Of a stretch of 64,000 nt of DNA, positions 40,180-47,272 are shown piece by piece. Origin of the DNA: JBDKLC01 sp040384865 (GTDB taxonomy: Bacteria; Patescibacteriota; Minisyncoccia; Phycocordibacterales; CAIZLB01). The stretch's first letter is position 1, and each line of letters starts with the position of its first letter. Below the pieces are notes generated by a model that made no database searches, was not told the origin of the DNA, and saw only the letters and a list, made by a program, of their open reading frames with translations. The translations under genes and the position numbers were made by a program. The DNA lies in contig JAZKIM010000003.1 of NCBI GenBank assembly GCA_040384865.1, positions 62,001-126,000 of the forward strand. Reading direction: 5' to 3'.

Positions 40180-41055
40180 ATGACTGTAGTTTTAGGAAAA
40201 CAATTTTTACAGGGCGTAGTAATGGTTGCTGATTGCAGAGCAAGTCTTCAAAAAGACGGCGTGATGGTACCGTGGAGAGATAATACACAAAAGATATTTC
40301 GACTGGGTGAAAATCTCTATGTAGGCCTAGCGGGCGATATTGAATTTGCAGGAGATGTGATCCCGTTTTTGATAAGACAAATTGAAAAAAGGCCTAAACT
40401 TGGACTTTTACATGTTTTTGCAAAAAAAGCACCAGCATTAATAAAATATGCATACGAATTGCTAGTCAAAGAAAAAGGAAGACAGTCACCGCTAGGCTTC
40501 ATTATTGCAGGTGTGGATTTTAGTAGACCTGCACCTATTTTAGATGCGAACGGTAATGTGGAGGGATATATGCACGGAGACTATGATAAACGGGTCTTTA
40601 AGGTGGAAAGCCCTAACTTCATTCCTGTTGAGACATCTTTCATGCCTTCAAATTCTACTGTTTTAATTGGAAGCGGTGAACCGGCATTTGATCGATTAAA
40701 GAAATACTTTGATGACCTTTATAATTTTAACGGTATTAATTCACCATTAGTTTTTCACGCCTCGATAATTGGTGATGGTTTAATCAGTGAATCAAAACGA
40801 CTCGGGATTGACTCTGTTGGAGGGATGCCGCTAATTGTAACTATCGACAATCATGGATCAGGGTTTTTCCCTTATCGAAGTAGAAGCCCTGATAACAAAG
40901 GTTCAGAATTAGATTTAGAAATGTATGCTAGAGCAGATGGTCGCATCGTTCAAAAGAATTTAGTGACAAAAAAAGAAATACCGCTTTTGTTTCCGTCGGA
41001 AGTTATTAGGATTGCAGACCCAACATCAGATTTATTTGCTGATTTGGCTGAATAG
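40180..41055 (+). CDS. Proteasome/HslV-like N-terminal-threonine (Ntn) hydrolase
   Basis: 291 residues from ATG 40180. MTVVLGKQFLQGVVMVADCR matches the HslV/proteasome-beta start: removal of Met leaves Thr1 as nucleophile, with Asp17 of VADCRAS and a lysine in DNTQKIFRL near the Lys33 position. LYVGLAGDIEFAGDVIPFLI is the next strand and helix. The C-terminal part (from about 200) is longer than in HslV. The open frame extends upstream to 40123, but a Thr directly after Met argues for the shorter start. No HslU or other AAA unfoldase gene accompanies it. Stand-alone proteasome homologues (Anbu, BPH) exist; this one differs and is on a mobile element. Likely peptidase; substrate unknown. Confidence 0.68.
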   Translation: MTVVLGKQFLQGVVMVADCRASLQKDGVMVPWRDNTQKIFRLGENLYVGLAGDIEFAGDVIPFLIRQIEKRPKLGLLHVFAKKAPALIKYAYELLVKEKGRQSPLGFIIAGVDFSRPAPILDANGNVEGYMHGDYDKRVFKVESPNFIPVETSFMPSNSTVLIGSGEPAFDRLKKYFDDLYNFNGINSPLVFHASIIGDGLISESKRLGIDSVGGMPLIVTIDNHGSGFFPYRSRSPDNKGSELDLEMYARADGRIVQKNLVTKKEIPLLFPSEVIRIADPTSDLFADLAE

Positions 41056-41102
41056 GAGTACCGGATACCTGAATACGAATTATGTGATATCTTTAGCCTA
41101 TT

Positions 41103-42185
41103 ATGGCTTCGATATTCATTGGTTTTTATGGCTATCCTGTAAATGTTAAACAAAAAGATCTTATACATGTTATAAGTAAAGGATTCGAATGCTGGGACTT
41201 AAGTAAAGTGTCTTTTGATGATTTTGTTAAGAAAATTAAAAAGAGAATCCCGCCTATAAATGATAATGTTCTAAGAAACTACATTGCTTCTCTAGACACT
41301 GATTGGGGAATAAATGAAGAGCAATTTAAAAAATGTAGCTGGGGTTTACTATTACCAGATAAAACTGATCAGGGGAATAGTTATACGCAAATTCTGGGCG
41401 TACTCAATCTATATTCGACTGCTTTTTTGAGACCAGCATTTTATGTTACAAATTTTGCAATTTTTCCGGTAAACAAGAAGGCAAATGGAACTTGGTTACA
41501 TACTCAAGACAAGTCTCATATATTCAAAAGCCAAAATTTTATTTCTTTCTATAAAAAAGCACTTCCAATGGGTGAATATTTCCAATGGTATAGAGAGAAT
41601 GTTTTATTATGGAAGGAAGAGGATTGGAGGTTTTATTTTTCCGCATCCTTCTACGATGGACTTAAAGAGTATGAAATTGGAAAATCTATTTATACTTGGC
41701 AAGCAGAATCAGCCGATATCAGTACACTTTTTGAGACTTTATTAACGGCAGGTGATTCGAAAAACGAAGAGATCGGTTATCGTCTGCGTAAAAGATTATT
41801 TGTTTTGATTGGGTGGAAGTTTCCTTCTATTGAGGAGAATGTGAAAACTCTATATACCGACAGGAGTGACTTTGTTCATGGCAATCTCTATAAAAAGATT
41901 ATTAAATCTATGAAGAAAAACGAATCAAACGATCCTGCAATGCCAGTTTCACCAGCTTTCAAACAGCTTTACGAATCAAAAGAGCAGGCTCGCTTCTCCC
42001 TCATCGCTTACTGGTATCTGCATTTTATAAAGGATAATAAAAAGAATAAAACATTTAAAAAATATAAGAATGTTCAAGAGGTCTTGGAATCAGGTATTTT
42101 AGATACTAAATTAAGAGAAAAGATTGTTGCAGCGGTAAAACCAATAATTGAACTTTTACCTCAGTCAGCTACGGGTAATTTTTAA
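41103..42185 (+). CDS. ApeA-like HEPN protein
   Basis: 360 residues. YRLRKRLFVLIG and NVKTLYTDRSDFVHGNLYKK around 228-264 carry the RX4H motif (Arg254, His259) in the context typical of ApeA-type HEPN domains (lYxxRSxxvHG). HEPN domains with this motif act as RNases in abortive-infection and toxin systems. The N-terminal 220 residues are aromatic-rich and resemble no known sensor. It starts 47 nt after the Ntn hydrolase and may form a unit with it. Hairpin terminator at 42232. The assignment is good for the HEPN part; a defence role is inferred. Confidence 0.68.
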   Translation: MASIFIGFYGYPVNVKQKDLIHVISKGFECWDLSKVSFDDFVKKIKKRIPPINDNVLRNYIASLDTDWGINEEQFKKCSWGLLLPDKTDQGNSYTQILGVLNLYSTAFLRPAFYVTNFAIFPVNKKANGTWLHTQDKSHIFKSQNFISFYKKALPMGEYFQWYRENVLLWKEEDWRFYFSASFYDGLKEYEIGKSIYTWQAESADISTLFETLLTAGDSKNEEIGYRLRKRLFVLIGWKFPSIEENVKTLYTDRSDFVHGNLYKKIIKSMKKNESNDPAMPVSPAFKQLYESKEQARFSLIAYWYLHFIKDNKKNKTFKKYKNVQEVLESGILDTKLREKIVAAVKPIIELLPQSATGNF

Positions 42186-42231
42186 TATTTTACATTTAAA
42201 ATTGCTGTAAAATAAACAAAACTTGAACTTC

Positions 42232-42264
42232 AGCCTTGTTATTACAGTTAAAACAGGCTTTTCT
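42232..42264 (+). terminator. Terminator after the HEPN gene
   Basis: AGCC-TTGTT and AACA-GGCT pair with one bulge and are followed by TTTTCTG. Confidence 0.6.
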
Positions 42265-42308
42265 GTGTCGCTTGTCTTTGAATTCATTAGGAGTAATATT
42301 GTCACATT

Positions 42309-42518
42309 ATGCAACGAGATTTCCATTTCCCAAGCTTTATATTGAAAGTAGTATTTACAGTAGTGTATTGCATCTATGCACCCTTTAAATGGTTATTTAA
42401 CGCTTTAAAACGGCTTATGAGCGATATTGCCAAGGATGTTTATGGTCGGGGAGTAAAGTACGTTGGGGCTATTATTTTCTTAGCTGTACTTGGCTACTTT
42501 TTCGGTCTGGTTAAATAA
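42309..42518 (+). CDS. Small membrane protein
   Basis: 69 residues with two hydrophobic segments (about 10-29 and 49-66) flanked by basic residues (NALKRLMSDIAKD between). No domain. It starts the last cargo unit and is followed 3 nt later by the SEC-C gene, so the two are probably one operon. Confidence 0.5.
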   Translation: MQRDFHFPSFILKVVFTVVYCIYAPFKWLFNALKRLMSDIAKDVYGRGVKYVGAIIFLAVLGYFFGLVK

Positions 42519-42521
42519 TCT

Positions 42522-43295
42522 ATGACAGAAAGAAATGAAAAATGTCCATGTGGGTCAGGAAAGAAATACAAACAATGTTTCTTAGCTGTAAATTCAACTT
42601 GTAAGGATTTCATCGAGACAAAAAATTTGAACTTCATTAATGATCACCCTTCAAGGAATAAAAAAGTTTTCCAGTTTTTTACGCAAGCAATTGAAGATAT
42701 TAATACAGCATTTCGAAAGGACGATAAGAATAGGGACATCGTAGCTTCAAGGGTACAAATGGTAACAATTTTTACCTTTATAGATATTATGGCTAGCTAC
42801 TGGTTCGAGTATTTAGGAAAGACGGGAACTCAGCAGGAGAGATTTTTGGGTTGGTTCAGCAAGTATTGTTTAACAACGGATAATAAAGAATATAAGGATA
42901 ATACGGAAATGAAAAAGATTACTGCACCTAGGGCATATTCTTTTCGAAACTCGATGGTGCACTTTTTTGGCCTTTCAGGCTTTGAAGAAGATAAATACAT
43001 GCTTTTAGCAACTAACGATCGACCAGAAATAGAAGTGGAGGAGCTAAAGAAGCGTTTAAAGAAAAAAAGTAGAGCCGTGGTGATCACGAAGTCAGAAGAA
43101 TGGCATCGTTTAATTACAAGCGGGGCAATGCTAATGCTTGAAGAAATGCAGAATGATATCGATAAATCACAAACAGACGAGGCGACAGCTTATGCGCACG
43201 TGCATGGAATAGATAGAATTTTTCAGAAGACACAAAAAGAGGGAGCCGTAAAGATTCCTGCCAATGAGGTGAAAGAGGGGGTTCCTTTTAAGTAG
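42522..43295 (+). CDS. SEC-C zinc motif protein with HEPN-like RX4H
   Basis: 257 residues. The N-terminus NEKCPCGSGKKYKQCF is the SEC-C zinc motif, with C8, C10 and C19; the usual fourth C next to C19 is replaced by F. A helical domain follows and AYSFRNSMVHFFGL supplies RX4H (Arg142, His147), the core of HEPN-type RNases. SEC-C modules occur at the ends of SecA and in many abortive-infection and mobile-element proteins. The last 100 residues are charged (VEELKKRLKKKSRAVVITK). It follows a small membrane protein by 3 nt. The HEPN reading is tentative because only the motif is seen. Confidence 0.55.
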   Translation: MTERNEKCPCGSGKKYKQCFLAVNSTCKDFIETKNLNFINDHPSRNKKVFQFFTQAIEDINTAFRKDDKNRDIVASRVQMVTIFTFIDIMASYWFEYLGKTGTQQERFLGWFSKYCLTTDNKEYKDNTEMKKITAPRAYSFRNSMVHFFGLSGFEEDKYMLLATNDRPEIEVEELKKRLKKKSRAVVITKSEEWHRLITSGAMLMLEEMQNDIDKSQTDEATAYAHVHGIDRIFQKTQKEGAVKIPANEVKEGVPFK

Positions 43296-43298
43296 ACT

Positions 43299-43350
43299 GT
43301 ATCAAATCTACTATTGTTAACGTGTGAACTTCGTGAACATTATTTGATAC
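43299..43350. repeat. Long imperfect hairpin after the SEC-C gene
   Basis: GTATCAAAT (43299-43307) and ATTTGATAC (43342-43350) are a perfect inverted repeat enclosing a second one, TGTT-A-ACG/CGT-G-AACA. There is no T-tail, so this is more likely an operator or processing site than a terminator. Confidence 0.5.
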
Positions 43351-43421
43351 TTAGAACCTCCTTTAAATAAAGCAGTTCACTAGCTATTTGGTTTACAAAA
43401 ACAATACTGAAGTCCACAACA

Positions 43422-43450
43422 TTGACAGTTTTAATATGATAGGGTATTAA
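43422..43450 (+). promoter_or_regulatory. Promoter of the 43458 peptide gene
   Basis: Perfect TTGACA at 43422-43427, 17-nt spacer, TATTAA at 43445-43450. The ATG is 7 nt after the -10 box, giving a leaderless mRNA. Confidence 0.75.
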
Positions 43451-43457
43451 TAAAATC

Positions 43458-43616
43458 ATGAAAAAATTGTTCCTGCCATATACTGCGCTGGTTGTTCTTT
43501 TTGCAACCTGCGCTACACGTGACCACAAAGCCGGATACTTCCATGACTTCGAAAGTTTCGGGAGTCATAACTGGAATGCGTTTACCAATGCGCTTCGGGT
43601 CTTGCCTCCGCGGTAA
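43458..43616 (+). CDS. Small exported peptide, lipoprotein-like
   Basis: 52 residues (MKKLFLPYTALVVLFATCAT...). KK followed by a hydrophobic run and a cysteine at position 18 looks like a lipoprotein signal, although the -3 to -1 residues (FAT) fit the lipobox only moderately. The mature part is short and polar (RDHKAGYFHDFESFGSHNW...LPPR). A consensus promoter with leaderless geometry and a following hairpin terminator indicate an independent gene. It lies at the right end of the tRNA-Ala element. No family is recognised. Confidence 0.55.
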   Translation: MKKLFLPYTALVVLFATCATRDHKAGYFHDFESFGSHNWNAFTNALRVLPPR

Positions 43617-43625
43617 GAAAATTCC

Positions 43626-43690
43626 AGCCCTCACCAGCCTCAACAAGAAGAGTTCCATCGGGACTACAAACTTGTGGGGCTTTTCTTTTG
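43626..43690 (+). terminator. Terminator after the 43458 gene
   Basis: AGCCC-T-CAC and GTG-GGGCT pair around a 39-nt loop and are followed by TTTTCTTTT. Confidence 0.55.
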
Positions 43691-43753
43691 CATAAATACA
43701 TTATTATAATCTATTAAGTCCTTAATTATATCGTTCCAACTATACCTCACGAA

Positions 43754-43797
43754 GTCCACCCCAATAGACAAAGATGCTGAAAAGCCTCTTTTGTCTT
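43754..43797. repeat. attR-like repeat of the tRNA-Ala element
   Basis: GTCCACC is followed by CCAATAGACAAAGATGCTGA and AAAGCCTCTTTTGTCTT, which aligns with attL 34306-34350. The shared 22-nt terminator-like end has one mismatch. This is taken as the original tRNA-Ala downstream sequence displaced by the element. Confidence 0.7.
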
Positions 43798-43822
43798 GAA
43801 AAATGAGTAGAATTGAATAATC

Positions 43823-43831
43823 TGATATACT
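43823..43831 (+). promoter_or_regulatory. Extended -10 promoter of a leaderless gene
   Basis: TGATATACT (TGn plus TATACT at 43826-43831) ends 7 nt before ATG 43839, immediately outside attR. Confidence 0.65.
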
Positions 43832-43838
43832 TTTTAGT

Positions 43839-44264
43839 ATGCATTTTGAATTAGCATCAGAAGAACAAGAAAAAATTGAAACTCTTACCCAGTCTTCAGA
43901 AAGTATTAGGAACCCAGTGATTTCTGTTTCTGAATTGGAGCATTTGTCTGAAGGGAATCCCTACTTGGAGGAGCTTTTGGAGACGATGCTTAAATCCTGT
44001 CTTGAATACACTATTACTGTGGCAAACTTTAAGAAAACAATGTCTGAAAATAAAAATAAAGGTGAGATAACGGAAGAATTATCTGATGTGAATACCTTGC
44101 GAAGGTCTGTGCACAACAAAACTATTGATGACATAAATATTTTTTCAAGAACGCTTGCAAAACATCAGAAAGATAATAGTTGGATGCAAGGAGGGGGTAT
44201 GGACGGCAAAAATCGCTCCGCTTACGGAAAATTTGCACTGACCCTCACATTGAGTAGAATATAG
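43839..44264 (+). CDS. Small helical protein, possibly DUF3232-like
   Basis: 141 residues. MLKSCLEYTITVANFKKTMS and DVNTLRRSVHNKTIDDINIF resemble the layout of DUF3232 proteins (tyrosine-containing helix, then Rr..Hd..I..i). The C-terminal MQGGGMDGKNRSAYGKFALT is glycine-rich. It is soluble with no catalytic motif seen. It is the first chromosomal gene after attR. Assignment is weak; coding is likely given the promoter. Confidence 0.5.
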   Translation: MHFELASEEQEKIETLTQSSESIRNPVISVSELEHLSEGNPYLEELLETMLKSCLEYTITVANFKKTMSENKNKGEITEELSDVNTLRRSVHNKTIDDINIFSRTLAKHQKDNSWMQGGGMDGKNRSAYGKFALTLTLSRI

Positions 44265-44322
44265 GTATTAAAATTGTCAAACCAGTAAATATAAGTAATA
44301 TATGGAACAGAAAGGAGCTTTT

Positions 44323-44493
44323 ATGCCCGAAAAACCGAACGGCGAAATAATGCGATACACTACTCTTGAGCTCCTCAAACTTGAGCGAGAACTCACTGAT
44401 GGTGAACGTCTAGAGATGGAAGAAATCCGAGCTAAACTCAATCTTTCCCACGAAGAAATTCTGGAAAAAGGCAAGGACAAAATCCTCTCATAA
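44323..44493 (+). CDS. Small helical hypothetical protein
   Basis: 56 residues from ATG 44323 (MPEKPNGEIMRYTTLELLKL...). AAGGAG at 44314-44319 sits 3 nt before this ATG and decides it over the in-frame ATG at 44302. It is strongly charged and helical (RELTDGERLEMEEIRAKLNL). No domain. It is followed by a strong terminator, so it is a stand-alone transcript or the end of one. Confidence 0.6.
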   Translation: MPEKPNGEIMRYTTLELLKLERELTDGERLEMEEIRAKLNLSHEEILEKGKDKILS

Positions 44494-44502
44494 AAACAAC
44501 AT

Positions 44503-44550
44503 AAACCCACTAACCAGAAGGCTCTTCCGACAAGGTGGGTTTTTCTGTTT
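44503..44550 (+). terminator. Terminator after the 44323 gene
   Basis: AAACCCAC and GTGGGTTT pair around a 24-nt loop and are followed by TTTCTGTTTT. Confidence 0.75.
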
Positions 44551-44710
44551 TTAAATTATCGTTCATAATCATCATTAAGTAATCACATTCTTGGGCAAAT
44601 CGGTTCCAAAAGTGGTATTCCAAGTCCACTCGCAACTTTGACACCTCCTATTCTTAATGCCATAGTTCTTGCAGAAACAATTCAACCTCAACCCGCACCT
44701 TTTACTGATG

Positions 44711-45868
44711 AATAAAATAAAATCGATGATCGATCTCTTTCGATTCGTTCCCTGGATCAAGGTTGTTGCCATCACTGGTGGCCCTTGCGCGGGGAAGTCA
44801 ACTTTCCTTAAGATGGCCATCCACCTGCTGCAGAAGCACGGTTTCAAGGTCATTGTCGTGCCAGAAGTAGCACGAGAGTTGATCTCAGCAGGCATCGTAC
44901 CTTGGGACCCTGCTTGGAAAAACTCGGCCGGATTCCAGAGTCAAGTCTTTCAAGCGATCCTTGAAAAAGAAGCACGATACTTTGCGGCACTCGAGGCCAT
45001 GGAACTCCAAGGTCAGAAGGTGGTCTTTCTCTGCGATCGTGGTCTTGCTGACGGAATGGCATATAGTGGTGAAGCCGCTTTTAATGCCATGCTCTTTGAG
45101 ATGCAGATCACTCTGAACATGGTGATTGATCGGTATGCCGGTGTTGTACACTTGGTGACCGCCGCCGAGGGGGCAGAAGAGTATTACGTCACGGACGATG
45201 AACGTCACGAAACTCCTGAAGAAGCTCGACAGCTCGACAAAAAAACGCTTGCCGCTTGGCAACTACATCAACACGTTAGTGTGGTGAACAACTCCACTGA
45301 CTTTCCACAGAAAATAAACCGGGCACTTCTCGCCCTCAACCGTATCCTCGCAATGCCGACACCGCAAGAAATCGAAAAGAAATTTCTGGTTTTGGATTTT
45401 TATCCAACCCAGATACCCGCAGACGCCAAGTCCTACAAGATCTGGCAAATCTACCTGGATCGGTCTGACCGCCCAGGTATTGAATGTCGTGTTCGTGTCA
45501 AAACCACGAACGATCAACGCTCTTACTACTACACCGAAAAGACAAAGACCGAAATAGACGGCGTCCGCGGCGAACACGAGGAGCAGATCAACGAGGCGCG
45601 CTATGAGGAGTTGATCGCTGCTTACCAATACAGGGATCGTGTGCCGATCGAAAAGACTCGGTACAAGTTTTGCCATCAAGGGTACATCTTCGAACTCGAC
45701 GTCTACGGGGGCCAACTGAAAGGTCTGGTCATTCTGGAAGTCGAACTCAAGAGCATCGATGAAATGGATCGGGTGGTCTTACCCGTCAACTTCGACGTCG
45801 TTGATGTCACCAGCGACAAGCGCTACTCCAACGCCAGTCTTTCTCGCCACGGAATTCCAGTGCGATAG
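44711..45868 (+). CDS. P-loop kinase fused to a CYTH domain
   Basis: 385 residues from ATG 44711. Residues 16-200 form an AAA_28-type ATPase/kinase: VVAITGGPCAGKSTFL (P-loop 24-32), VPEVARELISAG and VFLCDRGLADG. From about residue 218 a CYTH domain begins with QEIEKKFLVLDF (ExExK) and continues IECRVRVKTTNDQ, YYYTEKTKT and LVILEVELKS, a tunnel-fold triphosphatase or related enzyme. Kinase-CYTH fusions resemble the TTM-type proteins of other lineages; the substrate is unknown. GC-rich like the other orphan cassettes. The extension to 44669 lacks support. Confidence 0.78.
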   Translation, partial: NKIKSMIDLFRFVPWIKVVAITGGPCAGKSTFLKMAIHLLQKHGFKVIVVPEVARELISAGIVPWDPAWKNSAGFQSQVFQAILEKEARYFAALEAMELQGQKVVFLCDRGLADGMAYSGEAAFNAMLFEMQITLNMVIDRYAGVVHLVTAAEGAEEYYVTDDERHETPEEARQLDKKTLAAWQLHQHVSVVNNSTDFPQKINRALLALNRILAMPTPQEIEKKFLVLDFYPTQIPADAKSYKIWQIYLDRSDRPGIECRVRVKTTNDQRSYYYTEKTKTEIDGVRGEHEEQINEARYEELIAAYQYRDRVPIEKTRYKFCHQGYIFELDVYGGQLKGLVILEVELKSIDEMDRVVLPVNFDVVDVTSDKRYSNASLSRHGIPVR

Positions 45869-45915
45869 CAGCAATCGGTCATCAAACGTTTTGAGAAGTT
45901 TTGCACACAAACTTC

Positions 45916-45951
45916 TACCTCAAGTCAATCGGCTTGGGGTATTTTATTTTT
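45916..45951 (+). terminator. Terminator of the kinase-CYTH gene
   Basis: TACCTCAAG and CTTGGGGTA pair (one G-T) around TCAATCGG, followed by TTTTATTTTTT. It overlaps the 3' end of the convergent glycosyltransferase gene. Confidence 0.75.
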
Positions 45952-47260
45952 TACAAATCTCTCTTTCAATATTAAACGTCCCTTTCTTTTCGATTTCAAT
46001 AAAGCCATGCATGGCGACGTCTGCAAGGATACCATCTTGTACAAGGTCGTTTAGCCATTCGTCGGCAAACATTGGATTCTTCTGATTTATACCCGCTCCC
46101 ATACGAAGGAGCCATTCACGATTGAAATCTTCCTGTGAACCGATGGCTGGAGCGATAATGATTGGTATGCCGAGACCAGCGTAAAAAGAAAGTTCACTTG
46201 GTTTTGTCCAAAGAATATCTGAATCACGAAGTGCTTGGTTGAAGACGTCGAAATAGTGCCAAATATCAGGTGCCTCTAAAATGTGAACGTTGGTACCAAT
46301 GAGGCTATTGAGACCGTGTAGCTTAAGTTCCCATGTGATAACATCGTGAACTTCTTTTTTTATCCCAACTGCAAGGATGAGGCGGATTTCTCCAGCCTTA
46401 ATCTTTTTTGAAAGACTCTTGATGACATTTATGGCGAGGTCGCGCTGAGCAGCAGCACCGCCTAAAGAAAACATAAGGGTGAGTGGTCGGCCGGATTGCT
46501 CAGGAAGTTTGCCGAGATAGGTTTCGATGAGTGGAGCGAATTGCTTGCGATATATACCTGTTGGATCGAGATTAATGATACGTTTTGCTAAATCATTTTT
46601 GGCGATTTCAAAAGACTCAGTACCGATATTTGATTTTGGCAAAGGGAAGCCCGTGAGGATTATTTTTTCTAAAGGAACACCGTACGATTGAAGTCTGCGC
46701 TCTGCTTCGATAGTGGGAGCAAAATAGGTAACATGACTTGAAAGCGGATCAGAAGAAACCCAGGTACGAGCGATATCGGTATCTGTAACTACGCAAAATA
46801 TTTTTTCTTTGTAATTGAAATAATCGGCCATATGTGCGGAAGCAAAAAAGGTAGTGACCAGAGGTAATGGATTTTGACCTATCTTCTCTATTAAATGATT
46901 GCCCCAGCCTTTGTGTATTAAGGATTCAAGATATCTTAAGCCAAAGTTTGATTCGGAAAGGTTTCGTTTTGGATAGAAATCAAATATTTTGGTAATGCGC
47001 TCGAGCAGAGAGAAAAGTATTCCACCGATTAGTGGTATGTGTGAAGCGTTGGACATAAATTCATACAATCCGCGACTTCGTTCCCAAATTTTTCGATCAT
47101 GTTTTGGAATATTTTCGTAATCATTGGCATTAAGTGGAATACCGTCGGGTGCAAGATGGGCAATATTGTAAGCCGCACGCTGATGACCATAACCCATGCC
47201 AACGGAAACCACCCAGGCTTTTGATTTTGGAGATTCGACTGGAATGGAGGATGTACTCAT
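45944..47260 (-). CDS. MGDG-synthase/MurG-like glycosyltransferase
   Basis: 438 residues. AWVVSVGMGYGHQRAAYNIA is the N-terminal glycine loop of the GT28-like family (GxGxGHxxA). The C-terminal nucleotide-sugar site is TKPSELSFYAGLGIPIIIAPAIGSQEDFNREWLLRMGAG, matching the TKPGxxxxxEALAxGxP...GQExxN pattern of monogalactosyldiacylglycerol synthases. ITKIFDFYPKRNLS and SHMADYFNYK lie between. It transfers a sugar to a lipid or other acceptor at the membrane; no transmembrane helix is seen. It is followed 12 nt upstream by mltG, in the same direction. Confidence 0.78.
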   Translation of the reverse strand: MSTSSIPVESPKSKAWVVSVGMGYGHQRAAYNIAHLAPDGIPLNANDYENIPKHDRKIWERSRGLYEFMSNASHIPLIGGILFSLLERITKIFDFYPKRNLSESNFGLRYLESLIHKGWGNHLIEKIGQNPLPLVTTFFASAHMADYFNYKEKIFCVVTDTDIARTWVSSDPLSSHVTYFAPTIEAERRLQSYGVPLEKIILTGFPLPKSNIGTESFEIAKNDLAKRIINLDPTGIYRKQFAPLIETYLGKLPEQSGRPLTLMFSLGGAAAQRDLAINVIKSLSKKIKAGEIRLILAVGIKKEVHDVITWELKLHGLNSLIGTNVHILEAPDIWHYFDVFNQALRDSDILWTKPSELSFYAGLGIPIIIAPAIGSQEDFNREWLLRMGAGINQKNPMFADEWLNDLVQDGILADVAMHGFIEIEKKGTFNIEREICKK

Positions 47261-47272
47261 TATGAATCAGTA

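Larger units (their letters stand above)
34306..43760. mobile_element. Integrative element in tRNA-Ala with serine recombinase
   Basis: A 9.45-kb block starts at the tRNA-Ala 3' end and ends at a second copy of GTCCACC plus a related terminator-like sequence (43754-43797). It has one serine recombinase at the left end reading towards the tRNA, replication-type genes, and a right arm of unrelated cargo: membrane proteins, an Ntn hydrolase and two HEPN-like proteins. Gene directions are divergent from a central regulatory region near 38.4-38.7 kb. The organisation is that of a small integrative or satellite element. Excision and transfer are inferred. Confidence 0.8.

Noticed and set aside
43431..43695. 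Overlapping frames at 43431-43658 (minus) and 43492-43695 (plus)
   Set aside because: They overlap the 52-codon gene that has a consensus promoter, lipoprotein-like start and terminator; neither shadow has any start signal.
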